64,000 nt of DNA from positions 1,986,001-2,050,000 of the forward strand of contig JAQFVV010000182.1 of the NCBI GenBank assembly GCA_028023455.1. The letters run 5' to 3'. The translations under genes and the position numbers were made by a program. Position 1 is the first letter of the stretch, and every line of letters starts with the position of its first letter. Source of the DNA: Epiperipatus broadwayi (lineage: Eukaryota > Onychophora > Udeonychophora > Euonychophora > Peripatidae). The notes beneath the pieces are model-generated. The model made no database searches, had not been told where the DNA came from, and saw only the letters and a program-made list of their open reading frames with translations. Shown here piece by piece: positions 59,000 to 64,000 of the stretch.

Positions 59000-61900
59000 T
59001 GTGCCCTTTTGTATGGGTCACCATCTAATTTTTGTGCTAATCTATTAAAAATTTTAAATTTAAGATATATTTGAATATGTGATGTTAATTTTGCTTATGG
59101 TAATAGTTCAAAAAGTTTAATTAAAGCAATCTATGAGTATTTGATATGTGAAATTGTGCTGATATAAAGAGAGACATTTTAAATGATGATGATTATAATA
59201 TATAGTTGGGAAAAATGGCCATAATCAATACTGCATTAATAGATTTAATAAATAAATATTTAAAGCTAAAGTATTTAAAAGACAAGTTAAAATTAAATGC
59301 ATATATTTATTGTTGATAAAATAATGTTATAAAAGAATATAAATATTTTAATTATTATAAGTACATAAATAGAAGATTAATATTTGATTTCAATAATGTC
59401 GAATTATTAATTTAAAATCTGTTATATTATCTTATTTATTTTTAAAAATATTTATTTTAAAAAATGCAATTGTTAGTTATTTTTAGATTATGAAAAGCGT
59501 TTCTTTTATTGTAAAAAAAAAACAGTTGTTAGTTAGATACACACACATGCTTGGAAGTTATCTAATAAAGTTGCAAAACTATTTTAAAAATCATGTTGTA
59601 AAATTTATAAATAATACGTGAGCTATCACGAGATAAAATAAAGATAAATAAATGTAGAATATTAAATCTGATTTTAGAATATTGCTTTAAAAATATAACG
59701 TATAAAAAGACTTAGTGTATTTTAAATAATTTTATAAAAGTTAAAATTAAAATCAAGTAAGTAAGAATATTTTAAAAGAATGTTTAATAAATTTAAATGA
59801 ACGATAAAGATTATTTTAGAAATTTAATAATGTAATAAATATTAAATATTAAATAAGTCATTATTTATTTTTAATTTTGTGTTGTTGGTAAATATGTAAA
59901 TAAGCCAGCAAATTGATTGTTTAAATGTACCAATCAAATGGGAAGTTTCTTCCGGTATAAAAGCTCAGTTCAATTGTTAGGAGAGGACTCTGTGATTGAA
60001 TTTTCAAGTTAATTGTGTTATTAAAATAGCTACGTAAATTTTTATAGACGCTTTTAAAATCATTTTTCAAAATTATAAGAGTGTCTTGTAAATAAGTTAT
60101 AAAAGTTTAAAATGATAGACATGCAGTATTAACTTAATTTTTTCCCTATCGGTCATCTCTAACTAAGCTCAATTTACAAGCAAATGGTCATGGGAACATC
60201 ATATATAGTGAAAATATATCGGAAACTTTACCTTAGAAATATGACAAACGCTGGATTAGTTCGGAAATTTTCAAGATGGAGAAAAGTAGTATTTTGGATA
60301 GTATATAATTTTAAAAGCTAATTACTATTGCCTATTAGAAAATAGATATTTTAAAGAATAAATACTTTTGTGTAAAGAAAGTATTTTTGCAAGCTATAAA
60401 TTTAACAATATATCTTAAGTAAAGATATTAAAAATGAAAGTAGTTTTATAAATACTTGCCTTGTTAAGTCTTTATGTTTAAAAGACTGAATGTTGATAAT
60501 TTTAAAAGCAAGTCAATTGAAATATAATTAGCTAAAAATCTTAATATAATGGGATTATTATATTGAAATAATTTAAACGCTGACCATTTTATAAAGAAAG
60601 AAGCTTATTCTTACCTGGATGTTTTATTAAAAAATGCACAAGAAATATGTGGACGTCCCAGTTAATTTAAAATAATTAAATGATAGTTTTTCATAAAACT
60701 AAAGACTAAGCTAAAATAATAACTTTTGAATAATATTTTAAAAATAACTAAATCAGGATCCTATAAACTATTTTAATTTATTTTATTTTCTTGTGGGGAA
60801 CTTATTTTTTTTTAAAAAAAGAACATTTTCGTTTTTCATAAACTTTTAAAAAACACGTGGTAGACCGGAAACAGGAAATGGTGTTCTAGTGAATATGTGC
60901 CTACGATTAAAGAACTTTATGGTGAAAAGGAAACATCGCTGGATTTATGTAATATGAATTTTGTTTTATTTATCTAATATAAAATTTAAATATTATTAAT
61001 CTATTAAAAATAAGATAGGTACATTTCTTAAAATAATAACTAAAGTAATATAATAATAAATTGCATAAGTTTATCTTATAATTAATATAAAATGTAATAT
61101 GTTAAAGAATGATTGTGAGTGTAAATGTGATTTATTCTATGAAGCTGTAATTCCGAAGAATATTGGAAGATGGACTGTACATTAAATCATTATTGATGGT
61201 AAAAATTGTATAATAATAATTTTAATGTATTTAATATGTTTTTTTTTAGATCAACTGAATGATATGTTATTTTGAATGAATGTATAATTATTTTAAAAAT
61301 ACACACACATTATATTGGCAGTGACAGTTTTATTTAAATATGCATAATTTGAATTTATGAAATAAATACGATACAACATTACATAAGAAGCTTAGAAATA
61401 ATTATATGATTCTTTCGTAAATAAATTTTAATATTTTGTTTATGTTATAGTATTAGAATTATATTTGTTATTCATAAGTAATTATTTTATTGCAAGTTAG
61501 GAAGAGATTTAAAAGTCTATATTTTATTTGGTTTTATTCGAGAAATTAAGTTAAGTTTTATGTAGAAGTTTATATTTGAGTTGGAGATTTACTGAATATA
61601 GATGATGAAGTATCAATTGTATGGATAATTAGTATTTATTTAAATTGATGATTGTTTTCCCGGAAAGTTTGAATAAGTTTAAAAGGATGTTTTGTAGATA
61701 GAAAGTTATTAAGAAGGAGTAGAATAACACATAAAGTAAAGTAATAATTTTACACAGAAAAGAATCATAGAATTTATCTAATATAATACTTTATGAATTT
61801 AAAATTGATGAATAATTAAAATATTATTATTTTAACAGTACATATATGTAATGCATATTTGATAAAACATGTAATATGAATTGCAATAAGTGAAATATAA

Positions 61901-62380
61901 AATTATAATCAATTCTTAGTTATTACATTACAAGGATACATTAGTTTCTATATTATGCTATTAAAGTAATGCTGATAGTAAAGTAAACACATACTAGTAC
62001 ATGATGAAATGAATAGCAGTAATACTTAAGTGATGTAGCAATTTAATTAGTAAAGTTTAATTGTTTACATATGCTACATAAATATTATTTACATAAATTT
62101 TTCTGTGTAATAATTGAAGTTCACTGATATTTATTTAAAGTCTAAGTTTTGAAAACATACTTCAATGTTATTAATACAGCATTTTAAAGGATGTATAATT
62201 ACTTATTAGGAGTATGAGTTAATAACAGTGTAAACATATTGTATTATTATTTTCTTATTTTTATTCTCTTTGTTTTCATAATTTTAAACTGTAAATATTG
62301 TAAATAAATTCTTAGTTGAAGTTAATGTAAATAAATTTGTTTAATTTGTTTTAAAAGTGTGTCGAGTTCATTATTTTACA
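59000..62380 (+). repeat. probable 3' LTR, unusually long (about 3.4 kb)
   Basis: It starts TGTGCCC after the polypurine tract and may end in TTTTACA near 62380, after AATAAA signals (about 62306 and 62331) and a GTGTGTCG stretch. No open frame. The end is inferred from its likeness to the GTTACA end of the other LTR element and is not confirmed by a second LTR. Confidence 0.5.
59956..59963 (+). promoter_or_regulatory. TATA box, candidate LTR promoter
   Basis: TATAAAAG in a less AT-rich setting (TTCCGGTATAAAAGCTCAG), with an initiator-like TCAGTT close by and a likely start about 30 bp on. It would mark the U3/R border about 960 bp into the LTR. Confidence 0.6.
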
Positions 62381-62385
62381 CCACA

Positions 62386-63174
62386 GCATTTGACAGCAGA
62401 TAATTTGAACAAACATAATATTTGCACAATATGAATTAGTATTATTATTTAGAAATAAACACAATATTTTCTTGATATCATTTTATAAGAATTGATTAAC
62501 ATTAACATATAATATTATTATGGTCATAGGGTAATTATAATGCATATTATAAGAGTACAATATTATTTATTGCCACAGATTATTAAGTTGTAAGATTTTG
62601 ATTTATTCTAAAATTAAGATACCATATGAAAATAAAAGATAGACATGTTATTATTATTTAATGATTGATGATATATTAGAAATAGATAAGATTAGGTTAT
62701 ACTCTAAGATTAGTATTATAATTATTAAAATAAGTTAGGTGTATTTAGGTTTGATATAAAATCCCATATCATACTTATTTACATGAGTTATCATTACTTT
62801 AAGATAATTAGAAGAACCTGAGATTATTTAATTATATTTTAAAAATAAAAGTTAAGATTTATTTTTATTATTATTAAAGATAATTTATTTTATTTCAAAG
62901 CCATAAGAATGCTGTAGATGTAGTAATAGGATAGTAAGGAGGTAATAGTATTCTTATGCCATTGAGACAGTGTCTTGGAAGATATTGGCTCAATGTAAAT
63001 CTACTTATTGCTTTGTAACTTTACTTCACAGTCTCATGATTTTGATAAATACTTATTTAATTAGTACATACTATAGAAATATATTGATTTTGATAATTAA
63101 TAATAAATTTAATTTGAATATGATAATATAAAAGTATATTAAAGATAAATATGCAAATTTTAATTAAGCATTAC
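62386..63174. other. non-coding AT-rich DNA
   Basis: No coding or repeat signal. It could be flank or further element sequence. Confidence 0.45.
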
Positions 63175-63457
63175 AACAATTATATTGTTTACAGAATTAT
63201 TGGATCTCACTTATACATATGTATACTGTTGCAAGGGAAATAGATTGCAGCACTTTCATTTAATCTTTAAATTGTTTTACTATATAAATAATAAACTTTC
63301 ATTCACTAGTATTATAAACATACTGATTGTCTATTTCATTATATATATATATATATATATATATCCACAGATGGCGTCCTACCAAAAACACCTATCAAGC
63401 GTATTTTTGTTTACATAAACGTCAGAGTAGTTAGTATTCACTATCTCTAACTATAAT

Positions 63458-63511
63458 TCCACTTTCAGATCATGATTTCAAGCTATTTGCTATCGTCAGT
63501 GAAAGACAGGA
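63458..63511 (-). ncRNA. hammerhead ribozyme motif, array 2 unit 1
   Basis: Intact 54-nt copy with the same core and stems as in array 1. Confidence 0.8.
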
Positions 63512-63865
63512 ATAAAGAAACTAGATCTAAATACAAACTCTGAGCGTTTATGAAACAATTTCTATTCAGCTTGCAAGCGTGAATTTTTTAGACACGTAAT
63601 GTCTTCAAACTCAGCATAGCAAACCAGATAGCTATATGGGTCTGATCTCAGTTCAGCATCACCACATAGTAGAAGCCTCTGCAATCTATATCATTGCAAG
63701 AAGGACCTCAAAGGTACATTTATGATAAACAAAAATGCAAGTTAAAAAACTTGCTAACGCTTGTATTTGTGTCCACAGATGGCGTCCTACCAAAAACACC
63801 TATCAAGCGTATTTTCGTTTACATAAACGTCAGAGTAGTTAGTATTCACTATCTCTAACTATAAT

Positions 63866-63919
63866 TCCACTTTCAGATCATGATTTCAAGCTATTTGCTA
63901 TCGTCAGTGAAAGACAGGA
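63866..63919 (-). ncRNA. hammerhead ribozyme motif, array 2 unit 2
   Basis: Intact copy 408 bp from the previous one. The two cleavage sites would delimit a unit RNA of about 408 nt. Confidence 0.8.
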
Positions 63920-64000
63920 ATAAAGAAACTAGATCTAAATACAAACTCTGAGCGTTTATGAAACAATTTCTATTCAGCTTGCAAGCGTGAATTTTTTAGA

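Larger units (their letters stand above)
52264..62380 (+). mobile_element. Ty3/gypsy LTR retrotransposon, 5' LTR lost in the gap
   Basis: Leader (52264-52715), gag (52716-54875), pol (54863-58156), an 840-bp non-coding 3' part, polypurine tract (58986-58995), then a sequence starting TGTGCCC that looks like a long 3' LTR. The domain order protease-RT-RNase H-integrase defines Ty3/gypsy. No env gene is present. With intact pol it is the youngest-looking autonomous element here. The right end near 62380 (TTTTACA) is an estimate because the 5' LTR is not available for comparison. Confidence 0.85.
63175..64000. repeat. hammerhead repeat array 2 (retrozyme-like), cut by the window end
   Basis: The first 190 bp, including the 25-nt TA tract, equal 17517-17706. 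Two direct units then follow with starts at about 63365 and 63775. The sequence is cleaner than in array 1, without its scattered indels. The array continues past the window. Confidence 0.85.

Overview
This is a eukaryotic, very AT-rich, repeat-dominated window with only one recognisable host coding segment. That segment is the terminal exon of a Cys-loop (GABA-A/glycine-receptor-like) ion-channel subunit at 27142-27522, with a splice acceptor in front and the fourth membrane helix at its end. The mix of repeats (RTE, Tx1/L1-like, Penelope-like, Ty3/gypsy, hAT and pogo-like elements, long TA/ATT/GAT microsatellites, a tRNA-like SINE) and the intron-rich look suggest an invertebrate, most likely a lophotrochozoan such as an octopod cephalopod. 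The species guess is an inference from general appearance only.

Layout. 1-1.2 kb: 3' end of an RTE LINE followed by pieces of a tRNA-like SINE. 2.1-6.1 kb: a complete but non-coding LTR retrotransposon (TG...CA LTRs of about 1.55 kb, PBS, PPT, 4-bp target duplication). 7.4-8.2 kb: a long hairpin and a hAT-type MITE with an 8-bp target duplication. 11.5-17.5 kb: a nearly full-length, decayed Tx1/L1-like LINE on the minus strand. 17.5-20.1 kb: direct and inverted ~400-bp units, most of them carrying a hammerhead-ribozyme-like sequence. 20.4-21.5 kb: a Penelope-like element fragment (RT motif C plus GIY-YIG endonuclease). 22-27 kb: low-complexity DNA, a degenerate motif array, a foldback element and a short direct-repeat pair. 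27.1-27.5 kb: receptor exon. 29-31 kb: microsatellites and a ~40-45-bp minisatellite. 31.4-35.3 kb: a near-complete RTE LINE bracketed by inverted SINE copies. 37.9-48.4 kb: two more decayed Tx1/L1-like LINEs on the minus strand, separated by a pogo/Tigger-like MITE, the first one split by an older hammerhead repeat. 51.76-52.26 kb: a gap of exactly 500 N. 52.3-about 62.4 kb: a Ty3/gypsy element with intact pol. 63.2-64 kb: a second hammerhead-repeat array, cut by the window end.

The most notable system is the family of tandem ~400-410-bp units with a 54-nt motif fitting the hammerhead fold: stem I, CUGANGA core, stem II, GAAA, short stem III, cleavage-site C, and the second strand of stem I. 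Seven complete young copies lie at 17.8-19.9 and 63.4-63.9 kb, with one slightly altered and one broken copy beside them. Two older diverged copies at 39.3-39.4 kb show a compensatory U-A to C-G change in stem I. The layout matches what is known of animal retrozymes and Penelope-element hammerheads, and a Penelope-like fragment lies next to the largest array. A second, degenerate hammerhead-like core sits in the tRNA-like SINE family.

Assembly quality matters here. Illumina adapter remnants are embedded at 18295-18315 and 36399-36416, both inside repeats, and the 500-N gap falls where the 5' LTR of the Ty3 element should be. Fine structure in 17.9-18.6 kb and around 36.3-36.4 kb should be read with caution.
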